This document shows positions 1 through 6,611 of a DNA stretch of 10,439 nt, piece after piece. The position numbers and the translations under genes are program-made. The notes under the pieces are model-generated. The model ran no database searches and had not been told where the DNA came from. It worked only from the letters and a program-made list of their open reading frames with translations. This stretch comes from Sphingomonadales bacterium (GTDB lineage Bacteria > Pseudomonadota > Alphaproteobacteria > Sphingomonadales > Sphingomonadaceae). The stretch lies in NCBI GenBank assembly GCA_018067055.1, contig JAGPVK010000363.1, positions 1 to 10,439 on the forward strand, read 5' to 3'. Each line of letters starts with the position of its first letter. The first letter of the stretch is position 1.

Positions 1-261
1 CAGGTCCATGGCGTCAATCGTCATCTTCATATCAGTGGCGTTCTTGCCCTTGGTCAGGTCAAACTGCTGCTGCGGCTCGATGCCATATTTGTGCAGGATA
101 TCGACCCAGCCCTTCAGCGATTGCTTGCGCCAGTTGCCATAAGCGCGGCGGATATTCACGGTACCGAGCTCGGCCAGCGCGGTCAGTACCGGGTCGATCC
201 CGTTATGGCTGGCATTGTCGGAATCGATCAGCAGGGCGATATTGTCATTATGTTGGTTCAT
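1..261 (-). CDS. NYN-domain (LabA-like) protein, N-terminal part, cut by window edge
   Basis: Reading the minus strand from an ATG at 261 gives 87 uninterrupted residues that run off the left edge. The protein opens MNQHNDNIALLIDSDN, the acidic first strand of NYN/PIN-like nuclease folds (D13, D15, N16). It continues with a conserved-looking NIRRAYGNW block (residues 36-44), a QQFD block (66-69) and KGKNATD (71-77), then a further Asp at 83. These acidic positions are those expected to form a metal-binding RNase-type site, so a role in RNA cleavage is inferred from the family. In many bacterial relatives this domain is followed by an OST-HTH/LOTUS domain, which would lie outside the window. 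No in-frame ATG or GTG was found further upstream, and no good Shine-Dalgarno precedes the ATG. It follows the carbonic anhydrase on the same strand after 289 bp, so it probably has its own promoter. Confidence 0.85.
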   Translation of the reverse strand, partial: MNQHNDNIALLIDSDNASHNGIDPVLTALAELGTVNIRRAYGNWRKQSLKGWVDILHKYGIEPQQQFDLTKGKNATDMKMTIDAMDL

Positions 262-436
262 TTCATCAAGATGGACCGCGAGGAGGGGGCATTCAAGTGG
301 AAAAAACGCTGTCCTACATCGCGCCGGACAGTTTATGCTGGGAGCGGCTCTTTGACATGAATAGCGCCCAAATCGTGCAGAACCGAATCTGTGCGCGTGG
401 CTGTTTTTTGCCAAAAGCAACCAGTGTCTTTTTCTT

Positions 437-445
437 ATTATAACA
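437..445 (-). promoter_or_regulatory. Extended -10 promoter element, probably for the NYN gene
   Basis: The minus strand reads TGTTATAAT here: a perfect TATAAT preceded by the TG of an extended -10 at the correct distance. No good -35 hexamer sits 16-18 bp upstream, but extended -10 promoters can work without one. Transcription would start near 430, giving a leader of about 170 nt before the NYN start codon at 261. The element lies inside an inverted repeat (422-427 and 443-448), so a regulator could mask it. Function is inferred only from sequence match. Confidence 0.45.
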
Positions 446-479
446 CTGTAAAGTTCGTAAAGATCGCACCGTGTCTGCT

Positions 480-494
480 TTGGAATAATTCCAA
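480..494. repeat. 15-bp palindrome (operator-like), TTGGAAT-A-ATTCCAA
   Basis: Two perfect 7-bp arms surround a single central base. The centre (487) lies about 57 bp upstream of the start point predicted from the extended -10 at 437-445, a position typical of activator sites. As RNA it would make only a short hairpin without a U-tract, so a DNA-binding site is the likelier reading. I do not recognise the motif as belonging to a named regulator. Confidence 0.45.
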
Positions 495-550
495 TACATC
501 CTGAAGAGCCTGACTCAAGTCATTGAAATGACGTCATAGTCTCAATGCCT

Positions 551-1192
551 TCAGTCCACAGCCGAGAATGTGTCGCTCTCTTGGTCCAGCACATGCAGCT
601 TGCCCTCGGCAATTGCGAACCAGGCGCCGATCAGGCGAATCGATCCATCCGCCTCTTTCTCCTGAATACAGGGGAAGGTCCGCAAATTGGCGAGACTCGT
701 ACGAATGCCTTCATGCTCCATCGCCAGTTGCGCTTCAGCTCCGCTCAAATCACCATGATCATCGGCGACTTTGGCGCGGGCATCATCGAGCAATGTGATC
801 CAGTCGGCAATAAAGCCTCCTTTACCGTGCGGCATATCCTTCATCTGCTCGGACAGCGCCGCTGCACAGCCGCCGCAACTGCCATGGCCCATGACCACGA
901 CTTCATCGACTTTGAGAAACTGGACGGCAAATTCCAGCGCCGCAGAGACGCCATGCTGGCCGGGAGTCGTTTCAAACGGCGGCACCAGAGCGGCCACATT
1001 GCGGACAATGAACGTCTCGCCGGGGTTGGTATCGAAAATCTGGGTCGGATCGACACGGCTGTCGCTGCAGGCGATGATCATCACCTTCGGGCTCTGGCCT
1101 TCCTTGAGTTCATCCCAGCGTTCGCGCTGCATTTTCCATTGTTCGGAGCGGAAGCGGCGATAGCCGTCGAGCAGATCGGTAAATTTTGTCAT
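551..1192 (-). CDS. Beta-class carbonic anhydrase
   Basis: This 213-residue cytoplasmic enzyme interconverts CO2 and bicarbonate and supplies bicarbonate to carboxylases. The zinc-site signature is complete: ACSDSRVDP with C42, D44 and R46, then GHGSCGGC with H103 and C106. C42, H103 and C106 are the expected zinc ligands, and the D44/R46 dyad is the usual catalytic gate. Length matches the family (about 200-230), and the [20 protein letters not shown] block (48-67) is also typical. The ATG at 1192-1190 is preceded by AAGGA at good spacing. The gene is divergent from lipA, with only 64 bp between the two starts, so promoters of both must overlap or lie very close. The next leftward gene is 289 bp away. 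No signal peptide is seen. The long plus-strand ORF opposite it (545-1351) is a shadow. Confidence 0.95.
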   Translation of the reverse strand: MTKFTDLLDGYRRFRSEQWKMQRERWDELKEGQSPKVMIIACSDSRVDPTQIFDTNPGETFIVRNVAALVPPFETTPGQHGVSAALEFAVQFLKVDEVVVMGHGSCGGCAAALSEQMKDMPHGKGGFIADWITLLDDARAKVADDHGDLSGAEAQLAMEHEGIRTSLANLRTFPCIQEKEADGSIRLIGAWFAIAEGKLHVLDQESDTFSAVD

Positions 1193-1256
1193 GTTTCGAT
1201 CCTTATCACCGGTTTTGGGGGTGGCAAGAGCGGTTTTCCATCGCTATCTGATAGAA
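1193..1256. promoter_or_regulatory. Divergent promoter region between carbonic anhydrase and lipA
   Basis: Only 64 bp separate two divergent start codons. Visible elements are two direct copies of CGGTTTT 21 bp apart (1210-1216, 1231-1237) and an 11-bp palindrome CTATC-T-GATAG (1244-1254) just before the lipA ATG. The palindrome contains a -10-like TATCTG (1245-1250) whose start point would fall almost on the lipA ATG, with a weak GTGGCA (1221-1226) 18 bp upstream as a possible -35. On the minus strand TTGCCA is a fair -35, but no -10 is well spaced. Promoter positions are therefore uncertain. Confidence 0.4.
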
Positions 1257-2210
1257 ATGAACGAAATTACCAAGATCACACCGCCGGACCCGCGTCCCGA
1301 ACGTATGCGCAAACCGGACTGGATTCGCGTCAAAGCTCCGATGGGTGCTGAATTTGAGAAAACCAGAGCCCTGATGCGCGAGCATAAGCTTAACACGGTG
1401 TGTGAAGAGGCGGCTTGCCCGAATATTGGTGAATGCTGGACGAAGAAGCACGCGACGGTGATGATTCTCGGTGACGTCTGCACCCGTGCCTGCGCTTTCT
1501 GCAATGTGAAAACCGGCATGCCGATGGCAGTTGACGCTCTGGAACCGCAGCATACCGCCGATGCAGCGGCCAAGCTGGGGCTGGAACATATCGTCGTCAC
1601 ATCAGTCGACCGCGATGACCTCGCTGACGGCGGCGCCAGTCAGTTTGTCAAAGTGATCGAGGCCTTGCGCCGGACAACCCCGAAAACGACAATCGAAATT
1701 TTGACCCCCGACTTCCGCAATAAGACCGAAGCGGCGGTAGAAGCAATCGTTGCTGCGCGGCCGGATGTCTATAATCACAATCTGGAAACGGTGCCCCGGC
1801 TCTATCCGACGATTCGGCCAGGCGCGCGTTACTACGCCTCGCTGCGTCTGCTTGAGCAGGTCAAGCGGCTGGACCCGTCGATCTTCACCAAGTCCGGTAT
1901 CATGCTGGGCCTCAGCGAACAGCGTCTGGAAGTGCATCAGGTGATGGACGACATGCGCAGCGCCGATGTCGATTTCCTGACCATGGGTCAATATCTGCAA
2001 CCGACGACCAAACATGTGAAGGTCAGTGAATTCGTCAAGCCGCAGGCTTTCGATGCTTATGCTTCGGTCGCTCGGGCGAAGGGCTTTTTGCTGGTCGCCT
2101 CGAGTCCGCTGACCCGGTCCAGCTATCACGCAGGCGAGGATTTCGCCAAAATGCGGCAGGCGCGGGAAGAAAAACTGGCGCGCTCGGGTGCAGCGAATGC
2201 CGGTTCATAG
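1257..2210 (+). CDS. lipA: Lipoyl synthase (radical SAM)
   Basis: LipA inserts two sulfurs into protein-bound octanoyl groups to make the lipoyl cofactor of pyruvate and 2-oxoglutarate dehydrogenases and the glycine cleavage system. Using the ATG at 1257 the product has 317 residues. The auxiliary 4Fe-4S cluster motif is [12 protein letters not shown] (C49, C54, C60), and the radical-SAM motif is CTRACAFC (C75, C79, C82). The C-terminal RSSYHA (287-292) supplies the serine ligand of the auxiliary cluster, expected at S289. The frame is open back to 1191, but that 22-residue extension would overlap the carbonic anhydrase start and does not look like LipA, so I chose the internal ATG, whose product begins [20 protein letters not shown] as related enzymes do. 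Its Shine-Dalgarno is poor and it may be leaderless. The 3' end overlaps the next gene by 14 bp, implying translational coupling. Confidence 0.96.
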   Translation: MNEITKITPPDPRPERMRKPDWIRVKAPMGAEFEKTRALMREHKLNTVCEEAACPNIGECWTKKHATVMILGDVCTRACAFCNVKTGMPMAVDALEPQHTADAAAKLGLEHIVVTSVDRDDLADGGASQFVKVIEALRRTTPKTTIEILTPDFRNKTEAAVEAIVAARPDVYNHNLETVPRLYPTIRPGARYYASLRLLEQVKRLDPSIFTKSGIMLGLSEQRLEVHQVMDDMRSADVDFLTMGQYLQPTTKHVKVSEFVKPQAFDAYASVARAKGFLLVASSPLTRSSYHAGEDFAKMRQAREEKLARSGAANAGS

Positions 2211-2682
2211 GGAAACGCGCGACCTGCCTTACAGCGCCGCGCAGATGTACGCGCTGGTCGCCGATGTTGGTCGCTATCAGGAATTTCTGCCCTGGGTGGT
2301 CGGAACGCGGGTCCGGTCGGATAGCCAGACTGAAATGCTCGCGGATGTTCTGGTCGGATTCAAGGGGCTCAGAGAGCAATTTTCCTCGCGGGTTATCAAG
2401 CTGCACAATGAAGCGATCAATGTCGACTATCTCGACGGCCCGTTAAAGCAATTGCACAACGAATGGCGGTTCAGAGCGCGCGATGGCGGCGGTTGCCATG
2501 TCGATTTCTATGTCGAATTCACCTTTAAAAACCGGATGTTCGAGAAGCTGGCGGGTCAGATGTTTGCCAAAGCGCTGCACAAGATGACCAGCGCCTTTGT
2601 CGAACGCGCAGGCGAAATATACGGAAACAGCTACTCGCTGTCCTCGGGCAACAACAGCTCGAGCGCCACCAGTACAGCCTGA
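2197..2682 (+). CDS. COQ10/RatA-type START-domain protein (coenzyme Q-binding family)
   Basis: This 161-residue protein begins at ATG 2197 inside the end of lipA; a GTG at 2188 is an alternative start. It shows the polyketide-cyclase/START-like pattern of the COQ10/RatA family: an early [23 protein letters not shown] block (11-33), a central [14 protein letters not shown] segment (53-66), [14 protein letters not shown] (79-92) and a long C-terminal helix around [20 protein letters not shown] (119-138). Family members bind hydrophobic ligands; mitochondrial Coq10 binds ubiquinone and supports respiration, while E. coli RatA was described as a ribosome-associated toxin. A ubiquinone role is the more natural inference in an alphaproteobacterium. 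Residues 144-161 form an S/N/T/A-rich tail encoded wholly within the 52-bp overlap with the convergent cinA gene, unlike the rest of the protein. The lipA overlap suggests co-expression. Confidence 0.9.
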   Translation: MPVHRETRDLPYSAAQMYALVADVGRYQEFLPWVVGTRVRSDSQTEMLADVLVGFKGLREQFSSRVIKLHNEAINVDYLDGPLKQLHNEWRFRARDGGGCHVDFYVEFTFKNRMFEKLAGQMFAKALHKMTSAFVERAGEIYGNSYSLSSGNNSSSATSTA

Positions 2683-3146
2683 TACCGGATATCCGCGCGA
2701 GACTTGTCCTCACCGAAATTTTTCCGGTCAGCAACCACATCATCGACGCTTTTGCCCTTTTCGGCCTTGGCAAATACCACCGTACCAACTGGCTTTTTGT
2801 CGGTGCCACCGCCAGGCCCCGCGACGCCAGTGATCGCCACTGCCACGTCACAACCTGAGGCTTCCAGGGCACCCTGAGCCATTTCCCAGGCCACCGCGAT
2901 CGAAACCGCGCCAAATGTTTCCAGCAAGTCCCCGCTGACACCGAGCATTTCCTGCTTGGCACCGTTGGAATAAGTGACGAACCCGCAATCGAACACATCG
3001 CTGCTGCCCGGAATTTCGGTCAGCGCCGCTGCGACCAGCCCACCGGTACAACTTTCCGCCACGGTTATCTGTCGACCGGCGGCACGATTCTTCTCGATGA
3101 CCACTGCAGCCAGTTCGACAAGTTCGCGGGGGAGGAGATTTTTCAT
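2631..3146 (-). CDS. pncC: CinA C-terminal-domain protein, NMN amidohydrolase (PncC-like)
   Basis: From ATG 3146 the product has 171 residues, the size of a stand-alone CinA C-terminal domain with no N-terminal MoaB-like part. Such proteins deamidate nicotinamide mononucleotide to nicotinic acid mononucleotide in pyridine nucleotide recycling. Family motifs are clear: VAESCTGGLVAAALT (29-43), CGFVTYSNGAKQEMLGV (54-70) and AITGVAGPGGGTDKKPVGTV (104-123), ending in the usual [13 protein letters not shown] helix (154-166). A TTG at 3158 is an alternative start, directly abutting the TAA of the small ORF upstream. Neither start has a strong ribosome site. The gene lies 122 bp downstream of ispDF on the same strand and is probably co-transcribed with it. 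Its last 52 bp overlap the 3' end of the convergent COQ10-like gene. Confidence 0.92.
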   Translation of the reverse strand: MKNLLPRELVELAAVVIEKNRAAGRQITVAESCTGGLVAAALTEIPGSSDVFDCGFVTYSNGAKQEMLGVSGDLLETFGAVSIAVAWEMAQGALEASGCDVAVAITGVAGPGGGTDKKPVGTVVFAKAEKGKSVDDVVADRKNFGEDKSRADIRYQAVLVALELLLPEDSE

Positions 3147-3158
3147 ATAGTGGCGCAA

Positions 3159-3248
3159 TTAGCCCATCATGCCGCTATTATGCAAACGGGAAAGTCCCGC
3201 TTCGGCGGCTACGGAGCGGGCAGGGCGCACCTCAGTCCATTCAGACAT
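3159..3248 (-). CDS. Possible 29-residue small protein between ispDF and cinA
   Basis: An ATG at 3248-3246 on the minus strand opens a 29-codon frame (starting MSEWTEVRPARS, ending HNSGMMG) that closes with TAA at 3161-3159. It is preceded by GAGGA with 8 nt of spacing, the clearest Shine-Dalgarno I noticed in this leftward block and better than those of its neighbours. Its TAA is immediately followed by the TTG alternative start of cinA, an arrangement that would allow re-initiation. By my count 17 of 28 third positions are G or C, not different from the surrounding genes. There is no membrane segment and I recognise no family. It could be a translated small protein, a leader peptide that couples cinA translation to ispDF, or a remnant of a lost gene. 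Confidence 0.35.
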   Translation of the reverse strand: MSEWTEVRPARSVAAEAGLSRLHNSGMMG

Positions 3249-3268
3249 CCGCTTTTTCCTCAACTTCA

Positions 3269-4435
3269 CTAGAGTGAAACAGTTGCAATGGCCTGAGCTG
3301 CAACACCTTCTCCGCGGCCGGTAAAGCCCAGTCCTTCGGTGGTGGTCGCCTTGATGCTGACTTGATCCCGTGCAATCGACAATATCTCCGCGATCTTGCG
3401 CTGAATCGTCTCCCGGTGCGGCTTGATTTTGGGAGCTTCGCAGATCACGGTCATGTCGACGTTATGGATGATGCCGCCTTTTTCCGCGATGAGCGCGGCG
3501 GCATGTTCGACAAAGCGCGCCGAGGCTACGCCGCGCCATTGCGGATCCGAAGGTGGGAAATGGTCACCGATGTCGCCAGCGGCAATCGTCCCGAGCAGGG
3601 CATCGGTCAGCGCATGCAACAGAACATCGGCATCGCTGTGCCCGGAAAGACCCGCGACATGCTCGATTTTCACGCCGCCGAGCCATAGTTCCTCGCCAGC
3701 GGCCAGTCGGTGGACATCATAGCCCATTCCGGTTCGTATCTGGCGCATGGGCTCTGATTCCTTTCCGCCAAAATCCGCTGGCAAAGTATATTTCTTGAGC
3801 GCTTCATCGCCCTCGACGATCGACACGATATGACCAGCTGCCTTGAATATCTGGGCATCATCGCTGGCATCCTGACCCGCGGCAATATTTTCATGCGCAT
3901 CGATGAGCTTCAAAAAGTCAAAAGCTTGCGGCGTCTGTACGCGCCACAGGCTGTTGCGATCCACGGTCCGGTCGAGCTGATCGTCGCAAATTTGTACCAT
4001 CGTATCAACGCTGGGCAGAACCGGTATCGCGCCAGCTGTGTTTTTCAGCTGATCGAGGACACGGTCTATCACCCGATGAGACACAAATGGCCGTGCGGCA
4101 TCGTGGACGAGGATATTCCGGGCACCACCGGCCTGACGGATTGCTACCAGGCCGTTGTAAACGGATTGCTGGCGGGAGGCACCACCGATCACGATCTTGT
4201 AGCAAGAAAGGGGAGCAAGGGCTTGGTTTAACTGTTCTTCCTGTCCCGCTGCTACCACAATCCAGATCTGGTCAATGTCGGGGTGGGAGAAAAGCCGCTC
4301 CACGCTATGCCGGATCATCGGCAACCCGCCGACGGTCTCAAACTGCTTCGGGACATCCAAGCCTGCCCGCGCACCGACACCAGCGGCCACGATCAACGCA
4401 TGGTTTTTGTCGGAAGGAATGCTGGCTCTGATCAT
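3269..4435 (-). CDS. ispDF: Bifunctional IspD/IspF (MEP pathway)
   Basis: This 388-residue fusion covers two steps of the methylerythritol phosphate route to isoprenoids. The IspD half (about 10-225) transfers CMP onto 2-C-methyl-D-erythritol 4-phosphate; it shows the nucleotide-binding AAGVGARAG (17-25, R23), PKQ (29-31, K30) and VHDAARPF (110-117). The IspF half (about 230-388) cyclises the product to MEcPP. It shows GYDVHR with metal ligands D240 and H242, GHSDADVLLHALTDALLG with H274, GDIGDHFPPSD (287-297) and the ending TTTEGLGFTGRGEG (364-377). The fusion is typical of alphaproteobacteria. The start is ATG 4435 (a TTG sits just before it); its Shine-Dalgarno is weak. It is divergent from dusB across 92 bp and followed on its own strand by the small ORF and cinA. 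Confidence 0.97.
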   Translation of the reverse strand: MIRASIPSDKNHALIVAAGVGARAGLDVPKQFETVGGLPMIRHSVERLFSHPDIDQIWIVVAAGQEEQLNQALAPLSCYKIVIGGASRQQSVYNGLVAIRQAGGARNILVHDAARPFVSHRVIDRVLDQLKNTAGAIPVLPSVDTMVQICDDQLDRTVDRNSLWRVQTPQAFDFLKLIDAHENIAAGQDASDDAQIFKAAGHIVSIVEGDEALKKYTLPADFGGKESEPMRQIRTGMGYDVHRLAAGEELWLGGVKIEHVAGLSGHSDADVLLHALTDALLGTIAAGDIGDHFPPSDPQWRGVASARFVEHAAALIAEKGGIIHNVDMTVICEAPKIKPHRETIQRKIAEILSIARDQVSIKATTTEGLGFTGRGEGVAAQAIATVSL

Positions 4436-4485
4436 CAAGCGCGATCTACTCTGAGATTACAGATGAAGCAATTCTTGCCTCCAAA

Positions 4486-4514
4486 TTGATTTAACGATAA
4501 GGGCTGCTTAAAAT
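4486..4514 (+). promoter_or_regulatory. Sigma-70-type promoter for dusB-ntrBC
   Basis: TTGATT (4486-4491) and TAAAAT (4509-4514) are separated by exactly 17 bp and match the housekeeping consensus at 4/6 and 5/6 positions. The start point would fall near 4521, leaving about 7 nt before the dusB ATG, so the mRNA would have a very short leader or be effectively leaderless. The -10 lies inside the palindrome at 4503-4523. No sigma-54 (GG-N10-GC) element is seen, consistent with constitutive or repressor-controlled expression of the regulators. Confidence 0.55.
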
Positions 4515-4523
4515 TTAGGCAGC
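4503..4523. repeat. 21-bp imperfect palindrome over the dusB -10 and ribosome site
   Basis: The outer arms are GCTGC (4503-4507) and GCAGC (4519-4523); the inner arms are TAAA (4509-4512) and TTTA (4514-4517). One T/G mismatch pair (4508/4518) and one central base are left over, so 9 of 10 arm positions match. The palindrome covers the predicted -10 and ends 4 bp before the ATG. It could be a repressor operator; if transcription starts further upstream it would instead form an RNA hairpin burying the AGG at 4517-4519. Confidence 0.5.
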
Positions 4524-4527
4524 ACGT

Positions 4528-5523
4528 ATGAAACTCGACCCCATTTTTATTGGCAATCTGAAAATTGAAAGCCCCGTCATTCTGGCACCGATGACCGGTG
4601 TCACCGATCTGCCGTTCCGTAAACTGGTCCGTCGCTTTGGTTCCGGTCTCAATGTGACCGAGATGATCGCCAGTCAGGCGATGATCCGGGAAACGCGTCA
4701 GTCGCTGCAGAAATGTGCCTGGGATCCGACCGAAGAGCCGGTGTCGATGCAGCTTGCCGGCTGTGATCCGGTCACAATGGCCGAAGCCGCCAAGCTCAAC
4801 GAAGACCGCGGCGCGCAGATCATCGACATCAACATGGGCTGTCCGGTGAAAAAGGTTGTCAACGGCGATGCCGGTTCGGCGCTGATGCGCGATCTTCCCC
4901 TCGCCGCGTCGCTGATCAAGGCGACGGTCGAGGCGGTCAAAGTGCCAGTCACGGTAAAAATGCGGATGGGCTGGGACCATCAAAGCCTGAACGCGCCCGA
5001 ATTGGCTCATATCGCTGAAGATCTCGGCGCAAAAATGATCGTCGTGCACGGTCGGACCCGTTGCCAGATGTACCGGGACAGCGCCGACTGGACCTTCGTC
5101 AGCAAGGTCAAGCAGGCGGTGTCGCTGCCGGTGATCGTCAATGGTGACATTTGCACCATCGAAGACGGCCAGGCTGCGCTCGAGCAAAGCGGTGCGGATG
5201 GCGTGATGATTGGCCGCGGCGCTTATGGCAAGCCATGGCTGCTCGGCCAGTTCATGCACTGGTTTCAAACCGGGGAAAGCCTGCCCGATCCGGATATCGC
5301 TACGCAATATGCCATTCTCAACGAACATTATCGCGACATGATGAAGCTCTACGGCGAAGATGTCGGCGTCAAGGTCGCCCGCAAACATGTCGGCTGGTAC
5401 ACCAAGGGGCTGACCGGTTCGGCGGAATTTCGCAATCGCGCGAACAGCGAGAGTGATCCCCATGTCGTGCTGCAGATGCTGGAGGATTTTTACACACCCT
5501 GGCTGAATAAAGCGGCGGCTTGA
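4528..5523 (+). CDS. dusB: tRNA-dihydrouridine synthase DusB (NifR3)
   Basis: This 331-residue FMN enzyme reduces specific uridines in the tRNA D-loop. A TIM-barrel start [13 protein letters not shown] (19-31), the catalytic-cysteine motif [12 protein letters not shown] (99-110, C105), HGRTR (174-178), NGDI (205-208) and the flavin phosphate-binding [10 protein letters not shown] (228-237) are all present. Length agrees with the DusB class (about 320-335). The gene heads the operon: its stop codon overlaps the ntrB ATG as TGATG, so ntrB is translationally coupled to it. This is the nifR3-ntrB-ntrC order known from Rhodobacter and Azospirillum relatives, in which the gene was first named. AGG at 4517-4519 lies 8 nt before the ATG. 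A long minus-strand ORF opposite (4435-5463) is a shadow. Confidence 0.97.
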   Translation: MKLDPIFIGNLKIESPVILAPMTGVTDLPFRKLVRRFGSGLNVTEMIASQAMIRETRQSLQKCAWDPTEEPVSMQLAGCDPVTMAEAAKLNEDRGAQIIDINMGCPVKKVVNGDAGSALMRDLPLAASLIKATVEAVKVPVTVKMRMGWDHQSLNAPELAHIAEDLGAKMIVVHGRTRCQMYRDSADWTFVSKVKQAVSLPVIVNGDICTIEDGQAALEQSGADGVMIGRGAYGKPWLLGQFMHWFQTGESLPDPDIATQYAILNEHYRDMMKLYGEDVGVKVARKHVGWYTKGLTGSAEFRNRANSESDPHVVLQMLEDFYTPWLNKAAA

Positions 5524-6596
5524 TGAACGGATTCCCTCCGGCAGATCAAATTCTTGCTGGTCTCAGCCATGCCCTGATCGTCGTCGACGCGGAGCATCTG
5601 ATAACCCGGGTGAATCCGTCTGGCGAAGCTCTGCTCGGGACCAGTGCGAAAAATCTGGTCGGCCGCAGAGTTGACCAGGTTCTGCATTTCTCCGACCCGC
5701 GACTGGATGCCGCTCTGATCGAAGGGGACATCAGCCTGACCGCCCGCGGTGTGATGATATCCGGCGATGACCGCCGCCTGGGAATAGTCGATTTCGACAT
5801 TCATCCGCTGGCATCGGATACCGATTGGCGTCTGATATCCTTGTCCCCGATGCCGCAGGACGGTCCGATCCTCGAGAGCGAAAATGATGATTCGTCCAAT
5901 CTCGCGATCCGGGCACCGGATATACTCAGCCATGAAATCAAGAATCCGCTGGCCGCGATCAGAGGCGCCGCCCAGTTGCTCGACCGGCAACTCGACGAAA
6001 CCCAGAAGCCGCTGACCCAGATGATCACGGCGGAAGTCGAGCGGGTGGTCAATCTGCTCAACCGGATGCAGACGCTGTCGTCCAATCAGCCGGCCCAGAC
6101 CAAGCCGGTCAATATTCACACATTGATCGATCGCGCCCGGCGATCGACCGAAGCGGCGACGGGTCAGGTCGTGAAGATCAAGGACAAATTCGATCCATCC
6201 TTGCCCGATGCGCTGATTGACCCGGACGCGATGATGCAGGTTCTCACCAATGTGCTGGCCAATGCCGTTGATGCGACCAGGCATCTGCCCAACCCGGAAA
6301 TCCGGATCATCACCCGCTACAGTTTCGGCGCCTCCCTGTCGGCACAGGGTGAGAATGCGGCAATCCGCCTGCCGATTCAGATCATGGTCTGCGACAATGG
6401 TCCCGGTGTGCCGGCGGAACTCGAACGGGAAATTTTTTCGCCTTTCGTGTCGACCAAGAAAGAAGGGCAGGGGCTCGGCCTCGCTCTGGTGAAAAAGCTG
6501 ATGCGCGATATGAACGGGCGGATCCGATATGATCGCGAAAATCAGTACGAGATGAGCCGGTTCACCCTGTTTCTCCCCGTTGCCCCGAAAAACTGA
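5523..6596 (+). CDS. ntrB: Nitrogen regulation sensor kinase NtrB (GlnL)
   Basis: This 357-residue soluble histidine kinase/phosphatase is expected to phosphorylate NtrC under nitrogen limitation and to be switched to phosphatase by PII protein. It has no membrane segment. Order: PAS-like sensor (about 8-110), a linker, HisKA with LSHEIKNPLAAIRGAAQLL (135-153, phospho-acceptor H137, and the E-x-x-N pattern needed for phosphatase activity), then the HATPase: N-box NVLANAVDA (243-251), G1 DNGPGV (291-296), F-box FSPFVSTK (305-312) and G2 GQGLGLALV (315-323). The stretch between the N- and G1-boxes is long (251-290), as is usual for NtrB. Start ATG 5523 overlaps the dusB stop by one base; a TTG directly before it is an alternative. 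ntrC begins 15 bp after its stop, so the pair is co-transcribed. Confidence 0.95.
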   Translation: MNGFPPADQILAGLSHALIVVDAEHLITRVNPSGEALLGTSAKNLVGRRVDQVLHFSDPRLDAALIEGDISLTARGVMISGDDRRLGIVDFDIHPLASDTDWRLISLSPMPQDGPILESENDDSSNLAIRAPDILSHEIKNPLAAIRGAAQLLDRQLDETQKPLTQMITAEVERVVNLLNRMQTLSSNQPAQTKPVNIHTLIDRARRSTEAATGQVVKIKDKFDPSLPDALIDPDAMMQVLTNVLANAVDATRHLPNPEIRIITRYSFGASLSAQGENAAIRLPIQIMVCDNGPGVPAELEREIFSPFVSTKKEGQGLGLALVKKLMRDMNGRIRYDRENQYEMSRFTLFLPVAPKN

Positions 6597-6611
6597 CCGC
6601 AGGACATCATC

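Larger units (their letters stand above)
262..550. other. Spacer between carbonic anhydrase and NYN gene, dyad-rich, no convincing gene
   Basis: This 289-bp stretch separates two leftward genes. A 61-codon minus-strand ORF (314-499) is open here, but it has no family signature and no ribosome site, and it would start upstream of the best promoter, so I do not call it. The spacer holds a 15-bp palindrome (480-494), an extended -10 promoter-like element (437-445) flanked by CAGTGT/ACACTG arms (422-427, 443-448), an imperfect 10-bp inverted repeat with a 4-nt loop (399-422), and weak dyads just past the carbonic anhydrase stop (GTCAT/ATGAC within 519-532). None of the hairpins is followed by a clear U-run on the minus strand, so I call no terminator. 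Confidence 0.6.

Noticed and set aside
91..360. 89-codon plus-strand ORF opposite the NYN gene
   Set aside because: The minus strand encodes a recognisable NYN domain over most of it; this frame shows nothing.
314..499. 61-codon minus-strand ORF in the spacer before the NYN gene
   Set aside because: It has no ribosome site and no family resemblance, and the best promoter lies inside it; chance opening is the simpler explanation.
1191..1256. 22-residue N-terminal extension of LipA
   Set aside because: It overlaps the divergent carbonic anhydrase start and does not resemble LipA N-termini; the ATG at 1257 fits the family.
545..1351. 268-codon plus-strand ORF opposite the carbonic anhydrase and running into lipA
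   Set aside because: It overlaps two clear genes in other frames and its product has no domain signature.
3170..3235. Overlapping hairpins (CGGGA/TCCCG and CCCGCT/AGCGGG) as an ispDF terminator
   Set aside because: No U-run follows on the minus strand, and the sequence is covered by the candidate small ORF; cinA is probably read through from ispDF.
4435..5463. 342-codon minus-strand ORF opposite dusB
   Set aside because: It is antisense to an unmistakable DusB in a GC-rich frame where stops are rare, and its translation shows no family motif.
5931..5950. A 17-bp stretch (CATGAAATCAAGAATCC) shared by ntrB and ntrY (near 9673)
   Set aside because: It encodes the conserved HEIKNP H-box in both kinases, so shared protein constraint explains it; it is not a DNA repeat element.
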